Below are positions 8,789 through 17,022 of a DNA stretch of 49,446 bases, one piece after another. This DNA comes from Paraburkholderia aspalathi (GTDB lineage: Bacteria > Pseudomonadota > Gammaproteobacteria > Burkholderiales > Burkholderiaceae), in the NCBI RefSeq assembly GCF_900116445.1, contig NZ_FPBH01000048.1, forward strand, positions 1-49,446, read 5' to 3'. A program made the position numbers and the translations under genes. Numbering within the stretch: the stretch's first letter is position 1; every line of letters starts with the position of its first letter. The notes below the pieces were generated by a model, which worked only from the letters and a program-made list of their open reading frames with translations, ran no database searches and was not told the origin of the DNA.

Positions 8789-8935
8789 ATGTTTGCATAC
8801 GTACTTGAAAAGCTGAGCACCTGGTTTGAAACTGCAGAACGCACTCGTCGTGAAGCCTATCTGGCGTCGTCGTCGGATATCGTTCAGCTCGAACAGCGCA
8901 TCCGCTCGCTCGAAACCAACGGCTACTCGCTGTAA
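8789..8935 (+). CDS. DUF3563 family micro-protein
   Basis: A 48-residue protein beginning MFAYVLEKLSTWFETAERTR and ending in RIRSLETNGYSL. It matches my recollection of DUF3563, a family of ~50-residue proteins of unknown function common in Burkholderiales. It is an amphipathic, probably all-helical protein with one acidic-basic helix (residues about 16-44) and no membrane segment or signal. GGAG at 8779-8782 lies seven bases before ATG. A hairpin terminator follows at 8998, so it is a single-gene transcript. The upstream region contains NtrC-like sites and a sigma-54-like promoter, which suggests nitrogen control. Function is unknown. Confidence 0.85.
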   Translation: MFAYVLEKLSTWFETAERTRREAYLASSSDIVQLEQRIRSLETNGYSL

Positions 8936-8997
8936 GTTTCAACTGCATCAAGTTTGACCCGGCAGCGCTCGTGCGCGGCCATTGCAGTAAAGTGTTG

Positions 8998-9020
8998 AGC
9001 CCCGTATAGACGGGGCTTTG
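8998..9020 (+). terminator. Terminator after the DUF3563 gene
   Basis: AGCCCCGT (8998-9005) pairs with ACGGGGCT (9010-9017) around a four-base loop, followed by TTTG. A short but GC-rich intrinsic terminator about 60 bases after the stop codon. Confidence 0.75.
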
Positions 9021-9163
9021 TCACATCTGGACCACGAAAATCCACAGCAACTGGCGCTTCTTGGCGACTCATGGCTAATAACGACTAGCCTGAAGGATGC
9101 CGCCGCGGTAAGGTAAAGCGTTTTCTGCGCAATCCGGCATTCTCAAACTCAACCGGTCCGCCC

Positions 9164-9517
9164 ATGCGTCCTGTCCGCTTGCTCAAATCCGTCCTGGCCA
9201 TGACCGCCGCAGCTTCGCTGACAACGGTTTTTGCCGTATCGGCAACGTTCGCCGCGTCGAGCACTACCGCCCGCAAGCCCGTGATACTCGACTCGCAGAG
9301 CGGTATCAGCGATGGTCAGAGCGGTACCGTGCTTCAGACCGCGCCGCTCTCGCGGCAGCCGATCGTAGGGGCGCAGCCTATCGCAACGCCCACGGAGCTG
9401 GCGCCGAATTCGTCGGTACCGTTCGTTGTCGCGCCTTACATTCCGGTGCCTGTTGGCGGCGGCACGCCGTCGACACAACCGCAGCCGCAGACTCGTCCTG
9501 TACTTCGCGCGCAATAA
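9164..9517 (+). CDS. Secreted Pro/Ser/Thr-rich protein of unknown function
   Basis: A 117-residue protein. Residues 1-31 are a good Sec signal peptide: basic MRPVRLLK, a hydrophobic Ala/Leu/Thr/Val core and a likely cut after the second AFA-like site near TFA-ASS. The mature part is low in structure and rich in Pro, Ser, Thr, Gln and Val, with no Cys and no recognisable domain. The ribosome binding site before ATG 9164 is poor. A 6-bp hairpin (9517-9533) begins at the stop codon. Codon use resembles the neighbours, so I accept it as a real gene, but I do not recognise the family and propose no function. Confidence 0.6.
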   Translation: MRPVRLLKSVLAMTAAASLTTVFAVSATFAASSTTARKPVILDSQSGISDGQSGTVLQTAPLSRQPIVGAQPIATPTELAPNSSVPFVVAPYIPVPVGGGTPSTQPQPQTRPVLRAQ

Positions 9518-9796
9518 GTCGCAAGAAGCGACTCCGCCGCGATATCTCCTAGTAGTTCTTTCCATCCATCCGTTGATGGTTCGAGCGGCAGGCCCTCTGC
9601 CGTGCTGCCGCATGTGCACGCGCGTCTTTATCTTCAGCTAACGCGCGAGACACTGCATACGCTATTCGGGTTTCGATGCATGGCGTGCGCGACACCGTCC
9701 GACGACAATCGTTGCGCGCTCTCTCGCCAACGATGTGGACCATGCATCGTACGTAGCGCCATCGCATCGAATGAAAACAGAACAAGGAGACATCAC

Positions 9797-10846
9797 ATGC
9801 CTATTCACTGGATGCGGCGTGCCGCCAGCACCTGCGCCACGTTGCTCGCGCTGAGCGTACCCGCGACGCTGCCCGGCGTCGCGCTGGCCAAAGACACTCC
9901 GGAAAAGCCCACGCTCACGATGGCCGTTGGCGGTTTGCCGGGCCTTTACTATTTGCCGGTACTCGCCGCCCAGCAGTTGGGCTACTTCAAGGACGAAGGG
10001 CTCGACGTCACGCTCGAAGATTTCGCGGGCGGCTCGAAGGCGTTGGAAGCGGTCGTAGGGGGCAGTGCTGACGTGGGAGCCGGCGCATTCGAGCACACGC
10101 TGTTCATGCAGGCAAAAGGGCAACACTACCGCGCGTTCGTACTGATGGGCCGCGCGCCGCAGATCGTTGTCGCGGTGCTGAAGTCGAAGGCGGATCAGAT
10201 CAAGACATTGGCGGACTTCAAGGGCGCCAAAGTCGGTGTGAGCGCACCGGGTTCGTCGACGGATCTGGTGCTCACCGTGGCTTTGCGCAAGGCAGGCGTG
10301 CAGCGTAACGAGATTTCGGCGATCGGCGTGGGCAGTGGCGCCACGGTACTGGCCGCGGTGAGCGGCGGTCAGCTCGACGCGCTGTCCAATGTGGATCCGA
10401 TGATGACCAAGCTGGCGCGTAGCGGCGCGATCAAAGTGCTGGTCGATACACGTACTGTGCAGGGTACGCAGGAGGTATTCGGCGGGACGATGCCGGCAGC
10501 GACGCTCTACGCATCGGAGACTTTCATCCAGAAGTATCCGAAGACGACACAGGCGCTCGCCAATGCGATCGTGCGCGCGGACCACTGGTTGCAGACCGCG
10601 AGCGACGCCGACTTGCTGAAGATGGTGCCGCCGGCCTATTTGCTCAACGATTCGGCGCTCTACGTGGAGGCATTCCACAACGTGCGCGACGCGTATTCAC
10701 CGGATGGCTTGATGCCCGCGGATGGCCCGGCGACTTCATTGCGTGCTTTGTCGTCGTTCGATAACCGCCTCGATCCGAAAAAGATCGATCTGAACGCGAC
10801 CTATACCAACGATTTCGCCCGCAAGGCAGCGGCGCAACTCAAGTAA
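9797..10846 (+). CDS. ABC transporter substrate-binding protein, SsuA/NMT1-like
   Basis: A periplasmic binding protein of the type II, SsuA/THI5-like family, 349 residues. Residues 1-31 (MPIHWMRRAASTC to VALA) are a signal peptide. The mature N terminus shows the family pattern (LTMAVGGLPGLYYLPVLAAQQLGYFKDEGLDV), and GGSKALEAVVGGSADVGAGAFEH is the ligand-site region. ATG 9797 follows AAGGAGA at ideal spacing; longer upstream frames lack this. Family ligands include alkanesulfonates, nitrate, taurine and pyrimidine precursors, so the ligand cannot be named. No permease or ATPase gene adjoins it, which makes it an orphan binding protein here. It is convergent with rlmJ. Confidence 0.88.
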   Translation: MPIHWMRRAASTCATLLALSVPATLPGVALAKDTPEKPTLTMAVGGLPGLYYLPVLAAQQLGYFKDEGLDVTLEDFAGGSKALEAVVGGSADVGAGAFEHTLFMQAKGQHYRAFVLMGRAPQIVVAVLKSKADQIKTLADFKGAKVGVSAPGSSTDLVLTVALRKAGVQRNEISAIGVGSGATVLAAVSGGQLDALSNVDPMMTKLARSGAIKVLVDTRTVQGTQEVFGGTMPAATLYASETFIQKYPKTTQALANAIVRADHWLQTASDADLLKMVPPAYLLNDSALYVEAFHNVRDAYSPDGLMPADGPATSLRALSSFDNRLDPKKIDLNATYTNDFARKAAAQLK

Positions 10847-10927
10847 GTGGACTGATGGCGGGTGATTTACCCGGCCGCGCGCGCGTCATACCTCTGGTAA
10901 GGCGCCCACGTGCGGCCCGGGGCGTGC

Positions 10928-11773
10928 TCAATCCCCGCGATATTCGACCTTGAACTGCGCGGCCTTGTCCTCGCCGAGCGCCTCGACCAGCCAGGGCATC
11001 TGGTCTTTCAGCGTTTTTGCCAGCGTATACGGCGGATTCAGGATGAACATGCCACTGCCGAACAACCCGAAGCCGTCGGTCGGCGGATTGCTGACGGTCA
11101 GGCTCACATGCAGCCAGTTGCGCTCCTGCAGCTTCTTCAACTGATCGGGGAAGCGCTGCGATTCAAGGCGTCTTACCTGCGGATACCAGACCGCATAGGT
11201 GCCGGTCGGAAAGCGCTTCAGGCTTTCTTCGACGCAGCGCAGTGTGCGCGTGTAGTCGCGCTTGTCTTCGTACGACGGATCGAGCAGCACCAGCGCGCGG
11301 CGCGGCGCCGGCGGCAGCAACGCGAGAATGCCGTCGAAGCCGTCGCCCGCATAAAGCATTGCGCGTCTGCCTGCGTCGCGGAAGTTATGGCGCAGCACGT
11401 CGATTTCAGTGGTATGCAGCTCGAACAGGCGCATGCGGTCCTGCTCGCGCATTTGCCGCCACGCGATATACGGCGAGCCCGGGTAGAAGCGCAACTGGCC
11501 GTCCGGATTCAGCGCGCTCACTTCGTCGACGTACTCCGCGAAGACCGACGGCAGGTCGTTACGCTCCCACAGTTTGGCGATGCCGGTCTGGAACTCGCCG
11601 GTTTTCGTCGCGTAGCCTTCCTTCAGCGAATAGACGCCGGCGCCCGCGTGCGTGTCGATATACCAGTAGGCTTTGTCCTTCTGGCCGAGGTAGCGCAGTA
11701 GCTGCAACACGACGGCGTGTTTCAGAACGTCGGCGTGATTGCCTGCATGAAAGGCGTGGCGGTAGCTGAGCAT
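10928..11773 (-). CDS. rlmJ: 23S rRNA (adenine2030-N6)-methyltransferase RlmJ
   Basis: RlmJ methylates A2030 of 23S rRNA using S-adenosylmethionine. The start MLSYRHAFHAGNHADVLKH is diagnostic, DTHAGAGVYSL is the cofactor-binding region, and LLDPSYEDKRDY is the catalytic D-P-x-Y-E motif (Pro-Ser here where many homologues have Pro-Pro). The 281-residue length matches E. coli RlmJ (about 280). The conserved N terminus fixes the start at 11773 even though no Shine-Dalgarno sequence is seen; a longer frame extends upstream without homology. A strong hairpin lies 80-120 bases upstream. Confidence 0.95.
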   Translation of the reverse strand: MLSYRHAFHAGNHADVLKHAVVLQLLRYLGQKDKAYWYIDTHAGAGVYSLKEGYATKTGEFQTGIAKLWERNDLPSVFAEYVDEVSALNPDGQLRFYPGSPYIAWRQMREQDRMRLFELHTTEIDVLRHNFRDAGRRAMLYAGDGFDGILALLPPAPRRALVLLDPSYEDKRDYTRTLRCVEESLKRFPTGTYAVWYPQVRRLESQRFPDQLKKLQERNWLHVSLTVSNPPTDGFGLFGSGMFILNPPYTLAKTLKDQMPWLVEALGEDKAAQFKVEYRGD

Positions 11774-11851
11774 GATGAGGAGACACTGAAAGAGGGCGTG
11801 CCGGTCCACGGCGGATTCGGCGATGCGAGTGCAATGCGGCAGCACAACTGA

Positions 11852-11894
11852 AGTGCAGCGCGGTCGCGTATTGTACGCGACGCCGCGCTGCACT
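11852..11894. other. Long imperfect hairpin upstream of rlmJ
   Basis: AGTGCAGCGCGG plus TCGCGTA (11852-11870) can pair with TACGCGA plus CCGCGCTGCACT (11874-11894), giving about 19 base pairs with a 2-base bulge and a 3-base loop. It sits between the 3' end of the reductase gene and the rlmJ start. No T-run follows on either strand, so it is not a classical terminator. Confidence 0.6.
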
Positions 11895-11944
11895 CCGCAG
11901 TGCGTTGCGCGTGACACAGTCCCGATAGTGCGTGGGCCATGCTC

Positions 11945-11960
11945 CGCGGACCGGTCCGCG
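11945..11960. other. 16-bp perfect palindrome after the aldo/keto reductase gene
   Basis: CGCGGACCGGTCCGCG is a perfect palindrome located 36-51 bases beyond the reductase stop codon on the minus strand. It may contribute to transcription termination or be a protein site; no T-run is present. Confidence 0.45.
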
Positions 11961-11995
11961 CCCCGATCGGATCTGGACCAGTCCGGCGCGGCCGA

Positions 11996-12967
11996 TCAGT
12001 CGTAGGCGTCGCCGATGACCGCCTCGATCCGCTCTTTGATCTCCGGCGTGATCCGTTCCGCCACCTCGGCGGATTTCATGTTCTCACCGATCTGTTCGAC
12101 GCGCGACGCGCCGGTGATCACGGTGCTCACATTCGGATTCTTCAGAATCCATGCAATCGCCAACTGGCCGATCGTGCAACCCAGCTCGTCGGCCACTTCG
12201 CCCAGCTTGCCGACCACGTTGTTCTTGCCGGCGTCGGTGACCTGCTTGCGTAGCCAGTCGTAGCCTTGCAGTTGCGCGCGGCTATCGGCAGGCACGCCGT
12301 TGCGGTACTTGCCGGTGAGCAGGCCGGACGCGAGCGGGCTCCAGGTGGTCAGCCCAAGGCCGATATCCTCGTAAAGCCGTTTGTATTCCTGCTCGACGCG
12401 CTTGCGGTGGAACAGGTTGTACTGCGGCTGCTCCATGACCGGTTTGTGCAGATGATGCCGTTCAGCGATCTCGTAAGCGGCGCGGATTTCGTCGGCGCTC
12501 CATTCAGAGGTGCCCCAGTACAGGGCTTTGCCGCGCGTGATCATGTCGCTCATGGCCCAGACGGTTTCTTCGACCGGCGTGTTTGGGTCAGGGCGATGAC
12601 AGAACACGAGATCGACATAATCGAGTTGCAGGCGTTTGAGCGACGTGTCGATGGCGTTCAGCAAATATTTACGGTTCAGCGTGTGGTACTGGTTCGGCGC
12701 TTCGTTGAGGCCCCAGAAAAATTTCGTCGAGACCACGTAGCTCACACGCGGCCATGCCAGTTCCTTGAGCGCCTGACCCATGATTTCTTCGGATTGGCCG
12801 GCGGCGTACACCTCGGCATTGTCGAAGAAGTTGACTCCCGCATCGCGCGCGGCTGCGAGTGACTCGCGCGCTGCACGATGACCCACCTGATTGCCGTAGG
12901 TGACCCACGAGCCGATGGACAGTTCGCTGACTTGCAGGCCCGAACGGCCTAGACGTCGATAATTCAT
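11996..12967 (-). CDS. Aldo/keto reductase, Kv-beta/YghZ-type
   Basis: A 323-residue NADPH-dependent aldo/keto reductase of the potassium-channel beta subunit/YghZ (AKR6/AKR14-like) group. The catalytic tetrad is visible as Asp and Tyr in FDNAEVYAAGQSE, Lys in STKFFWG and His in VFCHRPDPNTP. The start MNYRRLGRSGLQVSELSIGSW is typical. ATG 12967 follows GGAGGAAT at good spacing, so longer upstream frames are rejected. Family members detoxify aldehydes such as methylglyoxal; the substrate here is unknown. The gene is divergent from bdhA. Confidence 0.92.
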   Translation of the reverse strand: MNYRRLGRSGLQVSELSIGSWVTYGNQVGHRAARESLAAARDAGVNFFDNAEVYAAGQSEEIMGQALKELAWPRVSYVVSTKFFWGLNEAPNQYHTLNRKYLLNAIDTSLKRLQLDYVDLVFCHRPDPNTPVEETVWAMSDMITRGKALYWGTSEWSADEIRAAYEIAERHHLHKPVMEQPQYNLFHRKRVEQEYKRLYEDIGLGLTTWSPLASGLLTGKYRNGVPADSRAQLQGYDWLRKQVTDAGKNNVVGKLGEVADELGCTIGQLAIAWILKNPNVSTVITGASRVEQIGENMKSAEVAERITPEIKERIEAVIGDAYD

Positions 12968-13102
12968 GCATTCCTCCTTGGTAGTCATGCCGCCGGAATC
13001 CCGCTGAAACGTCCAGTTTAAAGAGATAAAGCGCAATGTGCAGTTTACGGATGCAGTTCACACGGTTCATGCACAATAGCAGCGTTGGCCGCAGTGCAGC
13101 AT

Positions 13103-13132
13103 TCAGCCAAACGGTCTATGCCGTTTGGCTGA
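13103..13132. promoter_or_regulatory. Perfect 12-bp inverted repeat before bdhA
   Basis: TCAGCCAAACGG (13103-13114) and CCGTTTGGCTGA (13121-13132) form a perfect inverted repeat with a 6-base spacer in the divergent region between the aldo/keto reductase and bdhA, 58 bases before the bdhA start. No T-run follows. It could be an operator for a dimeric regulator or a leader hairpin. Confidence 0.6.
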
Positions 13133-13189
13133 CTTCACGCCGCCCGCGGTCCGTGGTCTCATTGCTCATCAACTGCATGGAGGTTCTGG

Positions 13190-13987
13190 ATGTCGTCACT
13201 GAACACGAATCTGAATGGCAAGGTTGCGGTGGTTACGGGTGCCGCGAGCGGCATCGGCAAGCAGATTGCGCTCACGCTTTCCGCCGCGGGCGCAGCGGTC
13301 GCGATTGCCGACCTGAACCAGGACGGCGCGAACGCCGTCGCTGAAGAAATCAAAAAGGGCGGCGGCAAGGCAATCGGCGTGGCAATGGACGTCACGAACG
13401 AAGACGCCGTCAACCAGGGCATAGATAAAGTCGCGGCCGAATTCGGCTCGATCGATATTCTGATTTCCAACGCCGGCATCCAGATCGTCAATCCGATCGA
13501 AAACTATTCGTTTTCCGACTGGAAGAAGATGCAGGCCATTCACGTGGACGGCGCCTTCCTCACCACCAAGGCCGCGCTCAAGCACATGTACAAAGACGAT
13601 CGCGGTGGCATCGTGATCTACATGGGCTCGGTCCATTCGCACGAAGCGTCGCCGCTGAAGTCCGCCTATGTGACGGCCAAGCATGCGCTGCTGGGTCTTT
13701 CACGCGTACTGGCCAAGGAAGGTGCGAAACATAACGTGCGCTCGCATGTGGTGTGTCCGGGTTTCGTGCGTACGCCGCTGGTCGACAAGCAGATTCCCGA
13801 GCAGGCCAAGGAGCTCGGCATCAGCGAAGAAGACGTGATCAAACGCGTGATGCTGGGCGGCACGGTCGACGGCATCTTCACCACGGTGGAAGACGTCGCA
13901 CAGACGGTGCTGTTCCTGTCCACGTTCCCGACTGCGGCGCTGACCGGCCAGTCCTTTATTGTGAGCCACGGCTGGTACATGCAATAA
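13190..13987 (+). CDS. bdhA: 3-hydroxybutyrate dehydrogenase
   Basis: A short-chain dehydrogenase of 265 residues that oxidises D-3-hydroxybutyrate to acetoacetate in polyhydroxybutyrate use. The NAD site TGAASGIG is at about residues 16-23, and the catalytic Ser, Tyr and Lys lie in GSVHSHEAS and SAYVTAKHALLGL. The C terminus SFIVSHGWYMQ is characteristic of hydroxybutyrate dehydrogenases. GGAGG (13179-13183) precedes ATG 13190. The patatin gene starts ten bases after its stop, so the two form an operon. A 12-bp inverted repeat lies in the promoter region. Confidence 0.95.
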   Translation: MSSLNTNLNGKVAVVTGAASGIGKQIALTLSAAGAAVAIADLNQDGANAVAEEIKKGGGKAIGVAMDVTNEDAVNQGIDKVAAEFGSIDILISNAGIQIVNPIENYSFSDWKKMQAIHVDGAFLTTKAALKHMYKDDRGGIVIYMGSVHSHEASPLKSAYVTAKHALLGLSRVLAKEGAKHNVRSHVVCPGFVRTPLVDKQIPEQAKELGISEEDVIKRVMLGGTVDGIFTTVEDVAQTVLFLSTFPTAALTGQSFIVSHGWYMQ

Positions 13988-13997
13988 GGAGGCGCCC

Positions 13998-15236
13998 ATG
14001 GCGCAACGCAATCTCAAGCGGGCACGCGTCGGCGCACCCGGCGGCGGGGAAGGCGAGGGCGCCGGTCCGGCGCCCGCCGCGCATCCCGGCAAGCATCTCC
14101 AATTGCCGAACTACGAAACCGTCGCGTTGATGCTGCAAGGCGGCGGCGCGCTGGGCGCCTATCAGGCAGGTGTCTTTCAGGGGCTTTACGAAGCCGGTAT
14201 CGAGCCGAACTGGCTCGCCGGCATTTCGATCGGCGCGCTGAATACGGCCGTCATTGCCGGCAATCCGCCGGAGAAACGCGTCGAGCGGCTGCTGCAATTC
14301 TGGGAGACGATCTGCCAACCGGCGTTCGGACCGCCGTTGCCGGCCTTTATCGAGCACGCGCTGTTTAATTCCAGTGAAGCCGTGCGCAAGGCTTTTACGG
14401 CGACCCAGGCGATGGGCGCGATCGTGGAAGGGCAAAAGGGCTTTTTCGTGCCGCGCTTCCCGCCGCCGTTGCCTACCGTCTCAGGGCCGCCGCAACTCGC
14501 GAGCTACTACGACACCACGCCGCTCAAGGCCACGCTGGAAGCGCTCTGCGATTTCGATCGGATCAATTCCGGTGAGATGCGTGTGTCAGTGGGGGCGGTG
14601 AATTGCGGTACCGGCAATTTCGCCTACTTCGATAACAAGCATACGAAACTGAGGCCTGAGCATTTCATGGCGTCAGGTGCGTTGCCGCCGGGTTTCGCGG
14701 CGGTCGAAATCGACGGTCAGTTCTACTGGGACGGCGGCTTGATGTCGAACACGCCGCTCTACGAGGTGATTCAGACCACACCACGTCGCGATACGCTTGC
14801 GTTCCAAGTTGATCTCTGGAGCGCGGTTGGGCCGGTGCCGGACAACATCACCGATGTTCAGGGGCGCATGAAGGACATCCAGTACTCAAGCCGCACACGT
14901 CTCGTGACCGATATGCTGCAACGTTCGCAGCGTTTCCGGCATGTGCTGCGCGAGGTGCTCGATCGTGTACCGGCTGACCAGCGCGACGATCCGTGGTGCA
15001 AGCTGGCAGATGATCTGTCCTGTTCGAAACGCTACAACGTGATCCATCTCATCTATCGGCAGAAGGAATACGAAGGGCATTTCAAAGACTTCCAGTTCGG
15101 CCTTTCTACAATGCGTGAACATTGGAGCAGCGGCCTGGAAGATATCCGCCAGTCGCTCGCGCAACCGGACTGGCTCGACATGCCTGATAACGACGCAGGT
15201 TTTGTCACGCACGATATCCATCGGGATTCGCGCTGA
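13998..15236 (+). CDS. Patatin-like phospholipase with DUF3734
   Basis: A 412-residue patatin-family lipid hydrolase. The oxyanion hole is LQGGGALGAYQAG (about residues 47-58), the nucleophile serine is in GISIG (Ser77), and the second dyad residue is Asp245 in WDGG. The C-terminal third fits the DUF3734 extension that often follows patatin domains in Burkholderia. The first 33 residues are Gly/Pro/Ala-rich and there is no signal peptide, so it is cytoplasmic. It is co-transcribed with bdhA (10-base gap), which suggests a link with hydroxybutyrate or granule lipid turnover; the natural substrate is not known. A strong terminator follows. Confidence 0.93.
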   Translation: MAQRNLKRARVGAPGGGEGEGAGPAPAAHPGKHLQLPNYETVALMLQGGGALGAYQAGVFQGLYEAGIEPNWLAGISIGALNTAVIAGNPPEKRVERLLQFWETICQPAFGPPLPAFIEHALFNSSEAVRKAFTATQAMGAIVEGQKGFFVPRFPPPLPTVSGPPQLASYYDTTPLKATLEALCDFDRINSGEMRVSVGAVNCGTGNFAYFDNKHTKLRPEHFMASGALPPGFAAVEIDGQFYWDGGLMSNTPLYEVIQTTPRRDTLAFQVDLWSAVGPVPDNITDVQGRMKDIQYSSRTRLVTDMLQRSQRFRHVLREVLDRVPADQRDDPWCKLADDLSCSKRYNVIHLIYRQKEYEGHFKDFQFGLSTMREHWSSGLEDIRQSLAQPDWLDMPDNDAGFVTHDIHRDSR

Positions 15237-15323
15237 AACGGACCTAGGTGACAGAAGGAGTGCCGGCAGCGGGGCCTATCGGCGGGTCACACTCACACGT
15301 CCGGCAACAACAGCCGGCCAATA

Positions 15324-15353
15324 AAAAACGGCGCCCGAAAGGGCGCCGTTTTT
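15324..15353. terminator. Bidirectional terminator between patatin and tyrB
   Basis: AAAAACGGCGCCC (15324-15336) pairs perfectly with GGGCGCCGTTTTT (15341-15353) around a GAAA tetraloop. It has T-runs on both strands, so it can stop both the bdhA-patatin and the convergent aminotransferase transcripts. Confidence 0.95.
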
Positions 15354-15418
15354 ACATGCAGCTTAAGCAGCAACAGCAAAGTAAAGCGCGTGCGACTAAC
15401 GCCCGCGCCCTGAAAGCC

Positions 15419-16618
15419 TTACTTCAGCACATGAGCGATCGCGCTAGCCACCACGTCGAGGTTGCGCGTATTCAGCGCAGCCACGCAGATGCGGCCCGTA
15501 CCCACTGCATAGATGCCGAACTCTTCACGCAGACGGTCCACTTGCGGAGCCGTCAGACCCGAGTACGAGAACATGCCGCGTTGTGCGTTCACGAAGCTGA
15601 AATCGCGATCCACGCCGCTGGCCTTCAGACGTTCGACCAGACCGTTGCGCATTGCGCGGATACGGTCACGCATTTCGGCGAGTTCGCTTTCCCATGTGGC
15701 GCGCAGTTCAGCCGATGCGAGCACCGCAGCAACCACCGAGCCGCCGTGCGTCGGCGGGTTCGAGTAGTTCGTGCGGATCACGCGCTTCAGTTGCGACAGC
15801 ACACGAGCTGATTCTTCCTTGCTTGCCGTGATGATCGACAGCGCTCCGATGCGCTCGCCGTACAGCGAGAACGACTTCGAGAACGACGACGACACGAACA
15901 CGTTCAGTTCCGATGCCGCGAACAGACGAACCGCTGCAGCGTCGGATTCGATGTTGTCGCCGAAACCCTGGTAAGCGATGTCGAGGAACGGCACCAGATT
16001 GCGCGCCTTGACGACTTCGACGATCTGCTTCCATTGGTCAACGGTCAGGTCGACGCCGGTCGGGTTGTGGCAGCACGCGTGCAAAACGACAACCGTGCCG
16101 GCAGCGTAGCTGTTCAGCGCGTTCAGCATGCCTTCGAAGTTCACGCCGTGCGTGTGCGCGTCGTAGTACGGGTAGTTCACGACTTCGAAGCCGGCGCCTT
16201 CGAACAGCGCGCGGTGGTTTTCCCAGCTCGGATCGCTGATCGCGACCTTGGAGTTCGGGTTCACACGCTTCAGGAAATCGGCGCCGATTTTCAACGCACC
16301 CGTGCCGCCCAGTGCTTGCGCCGTCACGACGCGACCTGCGGCGATCAGCGGCGAGTCGTTGCCGAGCAGCAGCGTTTGCACGGCAGCGTCGTAGGCAGCG
16401 ATGCCTTCGATCGGCAGATAACCACGCGGCAGCGCGGCTTCGACGCGAGCCTTTTCCGCGTCGCGCACGGCGCGCAGCAGCGGAATCTTGCCTTCTTCAT
16501 TGAAGTACACGCCAACGCCAAGGTTGACCTTGGTGGTGCGCGCATCGGCGTTGAAAGCTTCGTTCAGGCCCAGAATCGGGTCGCGGGGAGCAAGTTCGAC
16601 GGCGGAGAACAGAGACAT
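15419..16618 (-). CDS. tyrB: Aromatic amino acid / aspartate aminotransferase
   Basis: A class I pyridoxal-phosphate aminotransferase of the AspC/TyrB group, 399 residues (E. coli relatives are 396-397). The start MSLFSAVELAPRDPILGLNEAF is typical. HACCHNPTGVD is the conserved Asn-Pro-Thr-Gly segment, and the cofactor-binding lysine is in SSFSKSFSLYGERIG. It transfers amino groups between aspartate or aromatic amino acids and 2-oxo acids. Sequence alone does not separate TyrB from AspC specificity; the symbol is the common Burkholderia usage. It ends at the shared terminator and is divergent from uvrB. The conserved N terminus fixes the start; longer frames lack homology. Confidence 0.93.
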   Translation of the reverse strand: MSLFSAVELAPRDPILGLNEAFNADARTTKVNLGVGVYFNEEGKIPLLRAVRDAEKARVEAALPRGYLPIEGIAAYDAAVQTLLLGNDSPLIAAGRVVTAQALGGTGALKIGADFLKRVNPNSKVAISDPSWENHRALFEGAGFEVVNYPYYDAHTHGVNFEGMLNALNSYAAGTVVVLHACCHNPTGVDLTVDQWKQIVEVVKARNLVPFLDIAYQGFGDNIESDAAAVRLFAASELNVFVSSSFSKSFSLYGERIGALSIITASKEESARVLSQLKRVIRTNYSNPPTHGGSVVAAVLASAELRATWESELAEMRDRIRAMRNGLVERLKASGVDRDFSFVNAQRGMFSYSGLTAPQVDRLREEFGIYAVGTGRICVAALNTRNLDVVASAIAHVLK

Positions 16619-17022
16619 GATGGATGGGCAGCAGTTGTGAAAAGAGGGCGGCTTCAAGCCCGGGCGGGCCGGCCAACGGTGTCTGACGGACAACAACGGA
16701 CAATTCAGACGGCGGGCGGGCATCGACAGGCGAGCGCAACTTGCCATTGTAGCGAATTCACGGGCGTTTTTCGGGCGACAAAGCCTGCTGGACTGAATTA
16801 TTTGCTTGAAAAACAGGCACTCCGGCGTCATGTCGTCATAGCGGATTTGCCTGGAGCGAAGCCGGCGAAGGCCGAACAGCGGCCTCGAGCCGTCGGGAAA
16901 TCGCCTCCGCATCGGCCAGCTGGCCTGCATCGTCCACCCCGCAATCCCTACGCAGACCCGCTCAGCCCGGGTTCCCGCAACCCGTTAGAATAGTTCTTTG
17001 CCCAAGGCCCGGTGCCGCCCCC
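16619..17022. other. Divergent tyrB-uvrB intergenic region
   Basis: About 400 bases with no credible gene. TAGAAT (16986-16991) is a possible -10 element for uvrB, 32 bases before its start. I find no CTGT-N8-ACAG LexA box, and no strong hairpin. Confidence 0.5.

Noticed and set aside
9602..9796. N-terminal extension of the substrate-binding protein from 9602
   Set aside because: The extension has no homology and would hide the signal peptide; ATG 9797 has a perfect ribosome binding site.
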